Origin: Leptolyngbya sp. PCC 6406 | Lineage (GTDB): Bacteria; Cyanobacteriota; Cyanobacteriia; Phormidesmidales; Phormidesmidaceae | DNA: 64,000 nt | Reading direction: 5' to 3' | Assembly: GCF_000332095.2 (NCBI RefSeq) | Contig: NZ_KI913949.1 | Span: forward strand, 4,860,769 to 4,924,768 | Shown here: in pieces, positions 8,246 to 17,154 of the stretch | Numbering within the stretch: position 1 is the stretch's first letter | Layout: the number at the start of each line of letters is the position of its first letter | Program-made: the position numbers and the translations under genes | The notes under the pieces: generated by a model | Told to the model about the DNA's origin: nothing | The model's database searches: none | What the model saw: the letters and a program-made list of their open reading frames with translations, nothing else

Positions 8246-8430
8246 ATTGCAACAGGCTGTTGCAGCACTAGGGGCGATGCAACCCTCAATTCCGGAATTG
8301 AGCTGCATCTCAATTTTGCAACAGGTTGTTGCAAAATACAGGGGGAGCCGGACCGAGGCGGAGGGTGCATCCGCAAAGCGATGCACCCTCTTCAGACCAT
8401 TGCCGATTCTGCAACAGGTTGTTGCAGAAT
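8246..8430. repeat. Three copies of palindrome TGCAACAGGYTGTTGCA
   Basis: Copies lie at 8248-8264, 8317-8333 and 8410-8426, 69 and 93 bp apart start to start, within 220 bp in front of the DUF1016 gene. The second and third extend to 11-bp arms: ATTTTGCAACA/TGTTGCAAAAT and ATTCTGCAACA/TGTTGCAGAAT. These differ from each other yet stay self-complementary. They could be operators, nuclease target sites or small structured repeats. Confidence 0.85.
8361..8390. repeat. GGGTGCAT palindromic repeat
   Basis: Perfect 10-bp arms GAGGGTGCAT and ATGCACCCTC around a 10-nt centre. Related palindromes occur at 5881-5927 and 38023-38046. Confidence 0.75.
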
Positions 8431-8480
8431 TCAGGGATTTGCACAAAAACTAAAGTCCCACCGTAGGGGCAATCCCTCGC

Positions 8481-8578
8481 CTGCCCGGAGAGCCTGTCCT
8501 GTTCGCGCAGCGGATTCTAAGAAACTTGCCTCTGTGACCAAGACCGAGATTCCTCCCGCTGGTCGGAATGACGGGCTT
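8481..8578 (+). repeat. Dispersed repeat family F, copy 1
   Basis: Runs from CTGCCCGGAG through AAGACCGAGATTCCTCCCGC to GGAATGACGGGCTT. A very similar block is at 56889-56994. Related phrases (GTCATTCCGAGC...) are widespread non-coding repeats in bacteria. No gene is seen in it. Confidence 0.75.
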
Positions 8579-8701
8579 GTCATGTTGACGTGCACTTGTC
8601 ATGTTGTTCGCGAAGCGACTCCGCAGGAGTAATGGAGCGGAGCGGAATCGAAGTTCCCTAGGGGTAGAAACCCCCATGGCAGCGGATAAGACCAACCAGA
8701 C

Positions 8702-8785
8702 TAGCCTAAGACAATGCGGTTGTAGAGGAAGAGAGACACAAATATAGCAGTCATTACGGCCCCGGTAATGAGAACCCCGTCCATA
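8702..8785 (-). CDS. 27-residue single-helix membrane microprotein
   Basis: Too short for usual gene finding. The ATG at 8785 is preceded by GAGGTGA five bases upstream, a strong Shine-Dalgarno. The protein begins MDGVLITGAVMTAIF and ends YNRIVLG: one hydrophobic helix of about 20 residues with an acidic N-terminus outside and a Tyr-Asn-Arg near the far end. Many small subunits of photosystems, cytochrome b6f and NDH-1 look like this, but I cannot match it to a named one. It stands alone between repeat family F and the HAD gene, both at a distance. The start signal and membrane pattern make it probably real. Confidence 0.6.
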
Positions 8786-8889
8786 GCTCACCTCTGTGTG
8801 TGGGGGTATATTGTCAAACGCGCTTTTCTAGGAATAAGGGCAAATGTATGGGGATCAAAAGGGTTTTTATAATTCTTCACTCTGTATAT

Positions 8890-9549
8890 TTACGGGTTGG
8901 CCTCCTGGGGCCGCCGTAGCCAAATGCCCCGTAACCCCGCCGCCTGAGCCCCTTCGTAGTCGTCGCGGTAGCTGTCCCCCACGTGCCAAGCGGCGGTGGC
9001 TGGGCAACCATGCTTCTCTAGGGCCGTTGCAAAAATCAAAGGATCGGGCTTGGCAGCTCCCACTTCGGTACAAATGGTCACAGAGTCAAAAAAGTCCGCT
9101 AGGGCCAAGGCATCCAGCACAGTGTAGAGACGGGAGTCGAAGTTGGAGATGATCCCCATCTCAATGTCTAGGGATTTCCAGCGCTCTAGGGAATGGTAGG
9201 CATCGGGATACACAAACCAGGGATCAGCGCCAGAAAAGTAAGCATAGAGGCTAGCGAAGAATTCCTCAAAATCCTGGAACTGTTCGAGTGCGCCGACGGT
9301 ACTGAAGGATTGCTGTGCGATCGCACGCCACCAAGCGTATTCCAACCCAGGGACCGCCGTAGGTTCAGCGTCGGCAAAGGCCATCGGCTCCGCCGCCTTG
9401 AAGTGGTGAAAGAATGCCTGGGTGAGGGCGTCGGCATCCGCCTCTACCCCAAATTTGCGGGCAATGTCGGCATAAACTTCACCGACCGTGCCCTGCACCC
9501 CAAACAGGGTGCCGACGGCATCCAGAAAGATCACATTTGGCTTTTCCAT
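8890..9549 (-). CDS. HAD-superfamily hydrolase, subfamily IA (REG-2/HDHD3-like)
   Basis: A 219-residue haloacid dehalogenase-type phosphatase. Motif I is FLDAVGTLF, the LDAVGT variant of DxDxT seen in the REG-2-like group, in which the second Asp is absent. Motif II is the Ser/Asn in IISNFDSRL, motif III the Lys in GAAKPDPLIF, and motif IV is HVGDSYRDDYEGA. The substrate is unknown. The ATG at 9549 (MEKPNVIF) starts where similarity begins; an ATG five codons earlier is possible. It lies 95 bp downstream of ndbB on the same strand. Confidence 0.88.
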   Translation of the reverse strand: MEKPNVIFLDAVGTLFGVQGTVGEVYADIARKFGVEADADALTQAFFHHFKAAEPMAFADAEPTAVPGLEYAWWRAIAQQSFSTVGALEQFQDFEEFFASLYAYFSGADPWFVYPDAYHSLERWKSLDIEMGIISNFDSRLYTVLDALALADFFDSVTICTEVGAAKPDPLIFATALEKHGCPATAAWHVGDSYRDDYEGAQAAGLRGIWLRRPQEANP

Positions 9550-9614
9550 GGTGTGAGATCGCAAGCAGTACTCAAGCGGACTACAGCAGATAATCCCTAA
9601 ACGGACTGGTCCCC

Positions 9615-9646
9615 AAACGGGCTGATCCCTAAACGGGCTGATCCCT
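9615..9646. repeat. 16-bp tandem duplication
   Basis: AAACGGGCTGATCCCT occurs twice in a row, with a degenerate third copy just before (9599-9614). The array lies between the HAD gene and ndbB, and its last two bases belong to the ndbB stop codon. Confidence 0.85.
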
Positions 9647-10838
9647 AAACAGATAACAAATCCCGCAGGGGCTTCTCAATCCAGTTCAATCCCACCCGAA
9701 TCTGATGGCTGAGGGTGGGCATCCGATAGAGGTAGGTCAGACGTCGCGCCACGTGGGCCAAGACCCCATCGAGCTGAACCCCAAGCCCTGTAAGGGTAGC
9801 ATTGTCCACGCCTAAGGCCATCATTTCCCCCAGATGCTGGTAGTGGAAGGGGAGCAGAGGCCGATGGGTGAGGGAGGCCCAGAGATTCCACCCCGCATAG
9901 TCGGCCTGCTGGAGGGCGGATTGGGCCGTCGTGGGTACCTGCTGACCATCGGCATCTTTGCAGTCGGCTAAATCCCCCAGGGCAAAGATATGGGGATGAT
10001 CCACCACTTGCAGGGTGGACTGGACCAGAAGTTGCTGGCGATTGTTCTTGGGCAGATCCAGCCCTGCCAGGAGGGGGGACACCCGCGTCCCCACAGTCCA
10101 CAACACGATGTCTACGGGAATCTCGTCTACCTGCTCCCGATAGTTTAGGGTCAGGCGATCGGTGCCCACGGACCCTACGGTGGTGTCGAGGTCGATCCAT
10201 ACCCCCCGCTCCGAAAGCGCCTGTTGGGCAGCCTTGCGGTTGAACTCCGTAGAGGTGAGCAAAATATCGTCGGCCCGCTCCACCAGACGAATGCGCCCGC
10301 GCTCCCCCAACCGATCCGCCAGTTTACAGGCCAGTTCCACCCCGCTGTAGCCACCTCCAACTACGGCCACCCGCAACACTTCAGCGGTCGAGGCTTCTAG
10401 GTGCCGTAACCGTTCCTGAAGGCGCTGGGCATCCTCCACCGTGCGGAAGGGAATGGCATGGTCGGCTACACCGGGAACGCCATCGAGGGGCGTTTCGCCC
10501 CCCACCGCCAGTACTAGACGGTCGTAGGTGAGGGGCTCCTGATCCGGTAGAAACACTTGGCGATCCCCAAGGCTGATCCCGCTCACTTCGTTCTGGATAA
10601 AGCGCACAGGGGTATTGGCCAGCAGTTCGGCATAGGGGGGGGCTACCTCCCAGGTTTGCAGTTCTCCTGTCACCAACTCGTAGAGTAGGGGGGCAAAGAC
10701 GAAGCGATCGCGTTGATCCACCAGTACCACTTCCACGGGTTCCTGCTGGCTCCAGGGCAGGGTGCTCAGGCGCAGGGCGGTGTACAACCCCCCAAACCCC
10801 CCCCCTAAAATACAGATGCGTTTTACTGACTCAGTCAT
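9645..10838 (-). CDS. ndbB: Type II NAD(P)H:quinone oxidoreductase, NdbB-like
   Basis: A 397-residue two-dinucleotide-binding flavoprotein. The FAD site is ILGGGFGGLYTAL (about 9-21) and the NAD(P)H site is VAVVGGGYSGVELACKL. The second FAD motif is HIFALGDLADC. In Synechocystis the NdbB protein reduces demethylphylloquinone in vitamin K1 synthesis; other NDH-2 enzymes feed the plastoquinone pool without pumping protons. The general architecture is certain. Assignment to the NdbB branch rests on length and overall wording. The start is ATG at 10838. It is probably peripheral on the thylakoid or plasma membrane. Confidence 0.85.
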   Translation of the reverse strand: MTESVKRICILGGGFGGLYTALRLSTLPWSQQEPVEVVLVDQRDRFVFAPLLYELVTGELQTWEVAPPYAELLANTPVRFIQNEVSGISLGDRQVFLPDQEPLTYDRLVLAVGGETPLDGVPGVADHAIPFRTVEDAQRLQERLRHLEASTAEVLRVAVVGGGYSGVELACKLADRLGERGRIRLVERADDILLTSTEFNRKAAQQALSERGVWIDLDTTVGSVGTDRLTLNYREQVDEIPVDIVLWTVGTRVSPLLAGLDLPKNNRQQLLVQSTLQVVDHPHIFALGDLADCKDADGQQVPTTAQSALQQADYAGWNLWASLTHRPLLPFHYQHLGEMMALGVDNATLTGLGVQLDGVLAHVARRLTYLYRMPTLSHQIRVGLNWIEKPLRDLLSV

Positions 10839-11012
10839 GGTATTACGGCGGTGGCAGGTGTAGTACAGGTCTTCCTGTTCTTACAAGATAGGGGGTTCCG
10901 ATGGCTGTGGGGAAGTCATGGGAGGATTGATAGGGACAGCGCAGGCCACGGGCAGCGCAGGCGCAATTAAATGTAGATCGAATGTAGATCGGTGGTTGTG
11001 AAGGATTGAGCC

Positions 11013-12656
11013 ATGGAAATTTTGACCAATCCGTTCTACGAAACGGCATTTTTACTCGTGATCTCAGCGGGGGTGGGGGCGATTGCCCTCTATCTCCGCC
11101 AGCCCCTAATTGTGGCCTTCATTGCTGTTGGTATTCTGATGGGGCCATCGGTGACGGGGTGGATTCAGTCCGGTGAACAACTGGCGCTATTTGCTGAGCT
11201 GGGCATTGCCCTGCTGCTCTTTGTGGTGGGGCTCAAGTTAGATTTGCACCTGATTCAAACTATGGGTCTAGTGGCCGTAGCAACCGGGTTGGGGCAGGTG
11301 GGCTTCACCTCCATTGTGGGCTTTTTGCTGGCTTGGCTGCTAGGTTACTCTCCGCTGACGGCACTGTATATCGCGGTGGCCCTGACCTTCTCCAGCACCA
11401 TCATCGTTGTCAAACTGCTGTCAGATAAGCGGGAGATCGATTCCCTCCACGGTCGCATTGCCCTGGGTTTTCTCATTGTCCAAGACCTAGTGGTGGTCTT
11501 GGTCATGATTGGCCTCTCAGCAATGGGGAGTACTGGGGAAACCACGCTGGGGACAGTGCTAGTGCAACTCTTGGCAAAGGGGGGAGCGCTGCTAGTGGGG
11601 GTGGCGGTGATGATGGCCTACGGGCTCCCCACCCTGCTGCGGCATGTGGCGCGATCGCAGGAATTGTTGTTGATATTTGCGATCGCATGGGCTGTTTCCC
11701 TAGCGGCCCTGAGTGAAATTCTAGGCTTTAGCAGTGAAGTCGGGTCATTTCTCGCCGGTATTTCCCTGGCCTCCACCCCCTATAGAGAGGCGATTGGGGC
11801 GCGGCTGGTGGGCATTCGCGACTTCCTACTGCTGTTCTTTTTTGTAGAACTAGGCTCCCATCTCGACCTCAGTTTGCTGGGGGCGCAGATCGGCCCCGCT
11901 GTACTGCTGTCCCTATTTGTACTGGTGGGCAATCCCACCATTGTCATGGTGATCATGGGCTACCTGGGTTACCGCAAGCGCACAGGGTTGCTGGCAGGGT
12001 TAACGGTAGCCCAAATCAGCGAATTTTCCCTGATTCTGGCGGCTTTAGGGTTGAGCTTGGGCCATATCGACGAGGAAATCGTCGGACTCATTACCCTCGT
12101 GGGCCTAATTACCATTGGCCTTTCTACCTACCTCATTCTCTATTCCCACGAACTCTACGAACGACTCTCTCCGCTCCTAGGTATTTTTGAGCGCCGCATT
12201 CCCCACCGAGAAGAAGAGGGAGATACAGACATAGCCGCCGTCGGTGCCGATGTGATCGTCTATGGCTTAGGCCGCTACGGGGGCTGGCTGGTAAACAGTC
12301 TGGCCAGTAAAGGACTGGAGGTCCATGGAGTAGACTTTGATCCCGAGAATGTGCGGCGCTGGCGACGGCAGGGATTCTCAGTCCATTATGGCGATGCGGA
12401 GGATCCAGAATATCCCAGCCACCTTGCCCTAGGAACCGTAAAGTGGGTGGTCAGCAGTATTCCTGGGCGAGAGGTCAACCTGACCCTGCTCCATGCCTTG
12501 CGCCACCATGGCTACCAAGGCAAACTGGCGGTCACGGTCCACCAAGACCGGGAGGATGAGCTGCTCCGCAGCACTGATATAGATTTGATTCTGCGGCCCT
12601 TTGTGGATGCGGCTGAGCAAGCCGCCGAAGAATTGGCGGCAAACCTACGGAGCTAG
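11013..12656 (+). CDS. CPA2-family cation:proton antiporter with TrkA-N domain
   Basis: A 547-residue KefB/KefC-type transporter. Residues 1 to about 385 form 12 or so membrane helices (for example LGIALLLFVVGLKLDL and STIIVVKLLSDKREI; GRIALGFLIVQDL has the family's Gln-Asp pair). Residues about 410-525 are a cytoplasmic TrkA-N/RCK domain with VIVYGLGRYGGWLV and VHGVDFDPENV. It probably exchanges K+ or Na+ for H+ and is gated by a nucleotide on the RCK domain. It diverges from ndbB across a 174-bp gap. A second antiporter of another subgroup is at 20978-22423. Confidence 0.92.
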   Translation: MEILTNPFYETAFLLVISAGVGAIALYLRQPLIVAFIAVGILMGPSVTGWIQSGEQLALFAELGIALLLFVVGLKLDLHLIQTMGLVAVATGLGQVGFTSIVGFLLAWLLGYSPLTALYIAVALTFSSTIIVVKLLSDKREIDSLHGRIALGFLIVQDLVVVLVMIGLSAMGSTGETTLGTVLVQLLAKGGALLVGVAVMMAYGLPTLLRHVARSQELLLIFAIAWAVSLAALSEILGFSSEVGSFLAGISLASTPYREAIGARLVGIRDFLLLFFFVELGSHLDLSLLGAQIGPAVLLSLFVLVGNPTIVMVIMGYLGYRKRTGLLAGLTVAQISEFSLILAALGLSLGHIDEEIVGLITLVGLITIGLSTYLILYSHELYERLSPLLGIFERRIPHREEEGDTDIAAVGADVIVYGLGRYGGWLVNSLASKGLEVHGVDFDPENVRRWRRQGFSVHYGDAEDPEYPSHLALGTVKWVVSSIPGREVNLTLLHALRHHGYQGKLAVTVHQDREDELLRSTDIDLILRPFVDAAEQAAEELAANLRS

Positions 12657-12684
12657 TTGGCTGAACCCTAGGGCGTGGGGACAA

Positions 12685-12866
12685 TCAACGGCGAATAGTG
12701 TAAATGTGATATCCGTTGGCGGTGTCGCCGATCTGCTGCAAGCAGCGTTGATTGGTTGCAGCAGATCGGCGGCATCCTCATTTTCCGTCAGCACCACAAA
12801 GGTGGGATCAAAAAATCCTCGGGGGTTGGCGGTTTCTTCTGGCTGCCAGGAGGCGATCCCGGATTA
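12685..12866 (-). pseudogene. Gene remnant interrupted by an inverted repeat
   Basis: On the minus strand one frame reads IASWQPEETANPRGFFDPTF and then VVLTENEDAADLLQ. After an inverted repeat (12726-12771) another frame continues QQIGDTANGYHIYTIRR and stops in the TCAACG of a CTAGGGCG-type repeat end. Joined, this looks like a natural protein C-terminus split by a palindromic insertion of about 30 bp. The parent family is not recognised. It may be a chance open stretch, but the coherent composition on both sides argues for a decayed gene. Confidence 0.35.
12726..12771. repeat. Perfect 16-bp inverted repeat
   Basis: Arms CGCCGATCTGCTGCAA and TTGCAGCAGATCGGCG are separated by 14 bp. It lies between the antiporter and rmuC, inside the gene remnant. 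Confidence 0.9.
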
Positions 12867-12935
12867 TTCTAGACAGGGGATTGAAGGATAGTACAAACGT
12901 TGCTAGCGTAGGGAGATTAATGCGGCGGAGATAGG

Positions 12936-14447
12936 GTGGAACTAATTCTGGCACTGGGGATCGGCATGGGGCTGGGGGGCGGGGTCACGTGGCTGCTATG
13001 CCAAAGCCGGGTGCAGGGAATTCGCGATCGCGCCAAAGCAGATACCATCGCCGATCGGGCTGGGATGCTGGAACGATTGCAGGCCCACACCCAGCAGATT
13101 AAAGACTTGCAGGCTGCCCTGCAACACCGCGATGACCGCCTAGAGACCATCCAAGGGGAACTCCGCCAAGAAGCCAGCCGCCGGGGTACCGCCGAAGCCC
13201 AAGCCGCCCAGATGCCCCCTCTTCAGCAGCAGCTTCGGGAGCGGGAGGCCCAGATCCACCAGTTGCAAGCTGCCTGCGCTGCTCTCCAGGTGCAGGGTCG
13301 AGAGGTGGAAACCCGTCTCCAGCAAGAGCAACAGGCGATGGCGGAGAAACAACGGCTGCTGGACCACGCCCAAGCGCGCCTCACCGATGCCTTCAAAGCC
13401 CTCTCCGCCGATGCCCTCCAGCGCAATTCTCAATCCTTTATGCAACTGGCGGAAACCCTGTTGGGCAGGTACCAATCCCAGGCCCAGGGAGATCTGACCC
13501 AGCGCCAACAGGCGATCGCCGCCCTAGTGCAACCCCTACAAAGTTCTTTAGAACAGGTGGGCAGTCGCTTGCAGGACTTGGAAACCGCCCGCACCGCCGC
13601 CTACAGCAGCCTGTCGGAGCAGGTGAAGGGGCTAGCGCTAGCCCAAAGCCAACTCCAGGGGGAAACCGCCAACTTGGTCAAAGCCCTGCGCTCCCCTACG
13701 GTGCGCGGGCGCTGGGGAGAAATCCAGCTTCAGCGGGTGGTGGAGATGGCGGGCATGGTGAAATATTGCGACTTCAGCCAACAGACCTCGGTGACCACAG
13801 AAGGCGGTCGCCGCCGACCCGACATGGTGATTCAACTGCCCAACCAGCGCCAAATCATTGTCGATGCCAAGGCCCCCCTCCAAGCCTATTTAGAATCGGT
13901 AGAGGCTCCGGATGAGGCCAGCCGCCGCACCCATCTGCAAGCCCACGCCCGCCAGATCCGCACCCACCTGACCCAGTTGGGCAGCAAGGGGTATTGGGAT
14001 CAGTTCCAGCCCGCCCCGGAATTCGCCGTCCTGTTTTTACCGGGGGAAACCTTTTTCAGTGCCGCGTTAGAACAGGATCCCGGCCTGATTGAGTTTGGTG
14101 TCGATCAACGGGTAATTCTGGCTACCCCCACCACTCTGATTGCCCTACTCAAGGCGGTGGCCTACGGTTGGCGACAGGAGCGTATGGCGGAAAATGCCCA
14201 ACAGGTCAGCGACCTAGGTCGCGAACTCTACGATCGCACCCACACCCTCTTGGGCCATGTAGGCAAAATGCGTCGAGGCTTGGACAGTACGGTGGATGCC
14301 TTCAACAAAGTGGTGGGCTCCTTGGAATCCCGTGTTTTGGTTACAGCCCGCAAGTTCAAAGATCTGGGAGCCGCTTCGGGGGAGGATTTGGAGAGCATTG
14401 ACACCCTGGATCGGTGGCCGCGATCGCTACCGGAGGAGGGAGAGTGA
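12936..14447 (+). CDS. rmuC: DNA recombination protein RmuC
   Basis: A 503-residue protein of the RmuC family, which limits inversion between short inverted repeats and has a predicted nuclease-like core. A short N-terminal membrane segment ([19 protein letters not shown]) is followed by a long Gln/Glu-rich coiled coil (about 35-160). The conserved RmuC domain (about 215-480) has [38 protein letters not shown] and [10 protein letters not shown]. The start is GTG at 12936. RmuC is known to suppress rearrangement at inverted repeats, and this genome is rich in them. The gene is complete. Confidence 0.95.
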   Translation: MELILALGIGMGLGGGVTWLLCQSRVQGIRDRAKADTIADRAGMLERLQAHTQQIKDLQAALQHRDDRLETIQGELRQEASRRGTAEAQAAQMPPLQQQLREREAQIHQLQAACAALQVQGREVETRLQQEQQAMAEKQRLLDHAQARLTDAFKALSADALQRNSQSFMQLAETLLGRYQSQAQGDLTQRQQAIAALVQPLQSSLEQVGSRLQDLETARTAAYSSLSEQVKGLALAQSQLQGETANLVKALRSPTVRGRWGEIQLQRVVEMAGMVKYCDFSQQTSVTTEGGRRRPDMVIQLPNQRQIIVDAKAPLQAYLESVEAPDEASRRTHLQAHARQIRTHLTQLGSKGYWDQFQPAPEFAVLFLPGETFFSAALEQDPGLIEFGVDQRVILATPTTLIALLKAVAYGWRQERMAENAQQVSDLGRELYDRTHTLLGHVGKMRRGLDSTVDAFNKVVGSLESRVLVTARKFKDLGAASGEDLESIDTLDRWPRSLPEEGE

Positions 14448-14463
14448 TGGGTGGTAAGCCGCG

Positions 14464-16086
14464 CTAGGCTCCGCCTTCCGGCAGAATCTTGCCCACAGTG
14501 CGGTTTTCAGGGCGGAAGACGGTGCGGGCAACCCGTTGTACATCGGTGGCGGTCACGGCATCAATAGCCTGTAACTCCGCAAAAACATGCCGCCAGGAGC
14601 CCGTTTTGGCTTCATATTCCGCCAGCAGCGACGCCATCCCCGCATTGGAGGACAACTGCCGTAGTAGGGCGGCGCGGGCCTGGGTTTTCACCCGCTCCAG
14701 ATCGGCTTCGGGGACAGGGGTGTTGATCAGTCGGTCCAGTTCGCTATGGATCAAAGGGGCGATGTCATCGGGCTGGGTACCGGGGGCGGTGAGGGCATAG
14801 AGCAGCAACAGGTTGGGATATTGGTCGCCGGGGAACCCGTTGACACTGCCCACACTCAGGGCCAAGCGCTGATCCTCTACCAGGGTTTTGTAGAGGCGAG
14901 CGGTGCGCCCACTGGTGAGTAGGGCCTCGATCATGCCGTAGGTGGCATGATCTGGGTCCGTGAGGCTGGGGCGGTGGTAGCCCTCGATATACCAGGGTTG
15001 GGAGGCCAAGGTGAGGGTGAACTCCCGAGTCTCGGTTTGGGGGGGCTCTGTCACTGTCACGGTGGCCGGGAGACTGCGGGCAGAGAAGCGGCCAAAGTAG
15101 GCTCGCGCCATGCGTTGCACCTCCCTGGGATTCACGTCCCCGACCACCACTGCGACAAGATTGCTGGGACCGTAGTAGGCGTCGAAAAATGTCTGTACAT
15201 CCCGACGGGTGGCGACGTAGAGGTCATCGGCATAGCCAATGATGGGGCGGCGATAGGGGTGTTGTTCAAAGGCTGTTTCTAGAAAGACCTCAATCAGCTT
15301 GCCGATGGGGGAGTTGTCTACCCGCATCCGTCGCTCTTCGAGGATGACATCCTTCTCTTCGTAAAATTCTCGGAATACGGGCTCTAGGAATCGCTCCGAT
15401 TCTAGGGACATCCACAGTTCTAGTTTGTTGGAGGGGAGACTGTAGAAGTAGCGGGTAGCATCGGCCCCGGTGGTGGCATTGAGGCCAACACCTCCGGCCT
15501 GTTCTACGATTTGGCCATATTTGTTTTGCTCTACATACTGGGCCGCTTCTGCACGCAGGTCGGTGAGGCGCGATCGCAGATCCGCTGCTTCCTCAAGATT
15601 CCCGGCCTTCTCAGCGGCTAGGATTTCATCAAATACCCGGTCTTGGCGATCCAGTACCGCCTGTTCGGCCCCATAGTTTTGGGTACCGATGCGCTGGGTG
15701 CCCTTAAAGGCCAAGTGCTCTAGATAATGGGCAACACCTGTTTTGCCATCCTCCTCATTCACCGCCCCCACATTGGCGTACAGCATAAAGGACACCACTG
15801 GCGCTTGGTGTCGCTCTAGCACGATGAACTTGAGACCATTGTCGAGGGTGAACTCGGTTACTTGCTGCGCCACCCGGTCTAGATAGGGCTGAACCGAGGG
15901 ACCAGTATTTGCCCCAGCATCCTGCGCTAGGGCAGGCAGGGGTAGGGCTATGAACCCCATTAGCCCTATCCATAGCAGAGCCAGCAATCCGAGAACTCGT
16001 CCCATAGGGCGTCCGCTGGGATGGTTCGGGGTATGGCGGAGGGCAGCCGGATGACCCGTTAAAGAAGAAGAGGAGGAGAAGAGCAT
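14464..16086 (-). CDS. M16-family (pitrilysin/insulinase) zinc protease, exported
   Basis: The inverted zinc motif HxxEH is His120-Tyr-Leu-Glu123-His124 (long-form numbering) in GVAHYLEHLAFKGT. The downstream conserved region RFLEPVFREFYEEKDVILEE carries the third zinc-ligand type of Glu. A signal peptide precedes the catalytic half: VLGLLALLWIGLMGF then a PALA-Q cleavage-like site near residue 54. An internal ATG at 16005 (MGRVLGLL) would place that signal at the N-terminus and may be the true start. Two M16 half-domains fit the 540 residues. It is probably a periplasmic peptidase; its substrates are unknown. Confidence 0.9.
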   Translation of the reverse strand: MLFSSSSSLTGHPAALRHTPNHPSGRPMGRVLGLLALLWIGLMGFIALPLPALAQDAGANTGPSVQPYLDRVAQQVTEFTLDNGLKFIVLERHQAPVVSFMLYANVGAVNEEDGKTGVAHYLEHLAFKGTQRIGTQNYGAEQAVLDRQDRVFDEILAAEKAGNLEEAADLRSRLTDLRAEAAQYVEQNKYGQIVEQAGGVGLNATTGADATRYFYSLPSNKLELWMSLESERFLEPVFREFYEEKDVILEERRMRVDNSPIGKLIEVFLETAFEQHPYRRPIIGYADDLYVATRRDVQTFFDAYYGPSNLVAVVVGDVNPREVQRMARAYFGRFSARSLPATVTVTEPPQTETREFTLTLASQPWYIEGYHRPSLTDPDHATYGMIEALLTSGRTARLYKTLVEDQRLALSVGSVNGFPGDQYPNLLLLYALTAPGTQPDDIAPLIHSELDRLINTPVPEADLERVKTQARAALLRQLSSNAGMASLLAEYEAKTGSWRHVFAELQAIDAVTATDVQRVARTVFRPENRTVGKILPEGGA

Positions 16087-16187
16087 TGCGATCGCGCCGA
16101 AAAAAGAATACGCCTTTTCAATTTCAACACAGCCCCCCCCGAACTGACATTTTTAGGTTTCCTAAACCTATATCCAGGCAAGGCTAT

Positions 16188-16252
16188 TCATAGGCGGTTT
16201 ATCCATAGGCGGTTCTATATAATGCTGGAAACAGGATAATGCTGGAAACAGG
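16188..16252 (+). repeat. Two adjacent short tandem duplications
   Basis: CATAGGCGGTT occurs twice, 15 bp apart (16189 and 16204). Directly after it the 17-bp unit ATAATGCTGGAAACAGG is repeated exactly (16219-16235, 16236-16252). Both lie in the leader between the protease gene and the MlaE-like gene. Confidence 0.9.
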
Positions 16253-16313
16253 TGTGGCGATTGCGATGGTCTCCGACCGGACTTTGCCCATCACGCCGTG
16301 ATGAGGTTACCCT

Positions 16314-17108
16314 TTGACCCAGGCTACAAATTCCTACAACTTGCAGCGCTGGAGCCAACGCCTCTTGGCAGCGATTTTGCTGGGGGGACAGGTGGTGATT
16401 CACCTCATTTCCCGACCGATCCATCGGCGGAATACCCTAGAGCAAATGGCTATCGTGGGGCCAGCCTCCTTGCTGATTGCCCTCCTGACCGCCACCTTTG
16501 TGGGCATGGTATTCACCATTCAGGTGACACGGGAATTTATCAACTTTGGGGCGGGGACTGCCGTGGGCGGGGTTTTGGCCCTAACCCTAGCGCGAGAACT
16601 CGCTCCGGTGCTGACGGCAGTTGTGCTGGCGGGGCGTGTCGGTTCCGCCTTTGCCGCTGAGATCGGCACCATGAAGGTTACGGAACAGATCGATGCTCTG
16701 CAAATCCTCAAGACCGACCCCATCGACTACCTGGTAATCCCCCGATTGGTGGCCTGCGCCCTGATGCTGCCGGTGTTGAATCTGCTGTCCTTTATTACAG
16801 GGATGACCGGGGGGCTGCTGATTGCGACCTCCCTCTATGGCATTTCCCAGACAGTGTTTATCAATTCAGCCCAAAACTTTTTGTCCACCTGGGATCTGGT
16901 CAGCTCCGTGATCAAAGCCTTTGTCTTTGGGATCTTGATTGCAGTGATTGGCACCAGTTGGGGCCTGACCACCACGGGGGGGGCAAAGGGGGTGGGGCAA
17001 TCCACCACCACGGCGGTGGTGACCTCTCTCTTGGCGATCTTTATCAGTAATTTTTTCCTCTCCTGGCTGATGTTCCAAGGGACGGGAAGTGCCATATTGG
17101 GGGGGTGA
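16314..17108 (+). CDS. MlaE-family ABC transporter permease
   Basis: A 264-residue permease of the MlaE/Ycf63 family, which moves phospholipids or other lipids between membranes together with an MCE-domain protein and an ATPase. Motifs: FVGMVFTIQVTREFINFGA, LARELAPVLTAVVLAGRVGS and AAEIGTMKVTEQIDALQIL, the family signature. Five to six membrane helices. The only possible start is the TTG at 16314, since a stop lies four codons upstream in frame; a GAGG lies a few bases before it. It heads a four-gene row. No ATPase or MCE gene is visible nearby, as is common in cyanobacteria. Confidence 0.93.
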   Translation: MTQATNSYNLQRWSQRLLAAILLGGQVVIHLISRPIHRRNTLEQMAIVGPASLLIALLTATFVGMVFTIQVTREFINFGAGTAVGGVLALTLARELAPVLTAVVLAGRVGSAFAAEIGTMKVTEQIDALQILKTDPIDYLVIPRLVACALMLPVLNLLSFITGMTGGLLIATSLYGISQTVFINSAQNFLSTWDLVSSVIKAFVFGILIAVIGTSWGLTTTGGAKGVGQSTTTAVVTSLLAIFISNFFLSWLMFQGTGSAILGG

Positions 17109-17154
17109 GGGAGGACGGTCGCCCTTTACAATGGGAAGCACACGTTAGCCCGAG

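Noticed and set aside
8219-8446. A 76-residue N-terminal extension of the DUF1016 protein
   Set aside because: It only translates the palindromic repeats; family similarity starts at the ATG at 8218.
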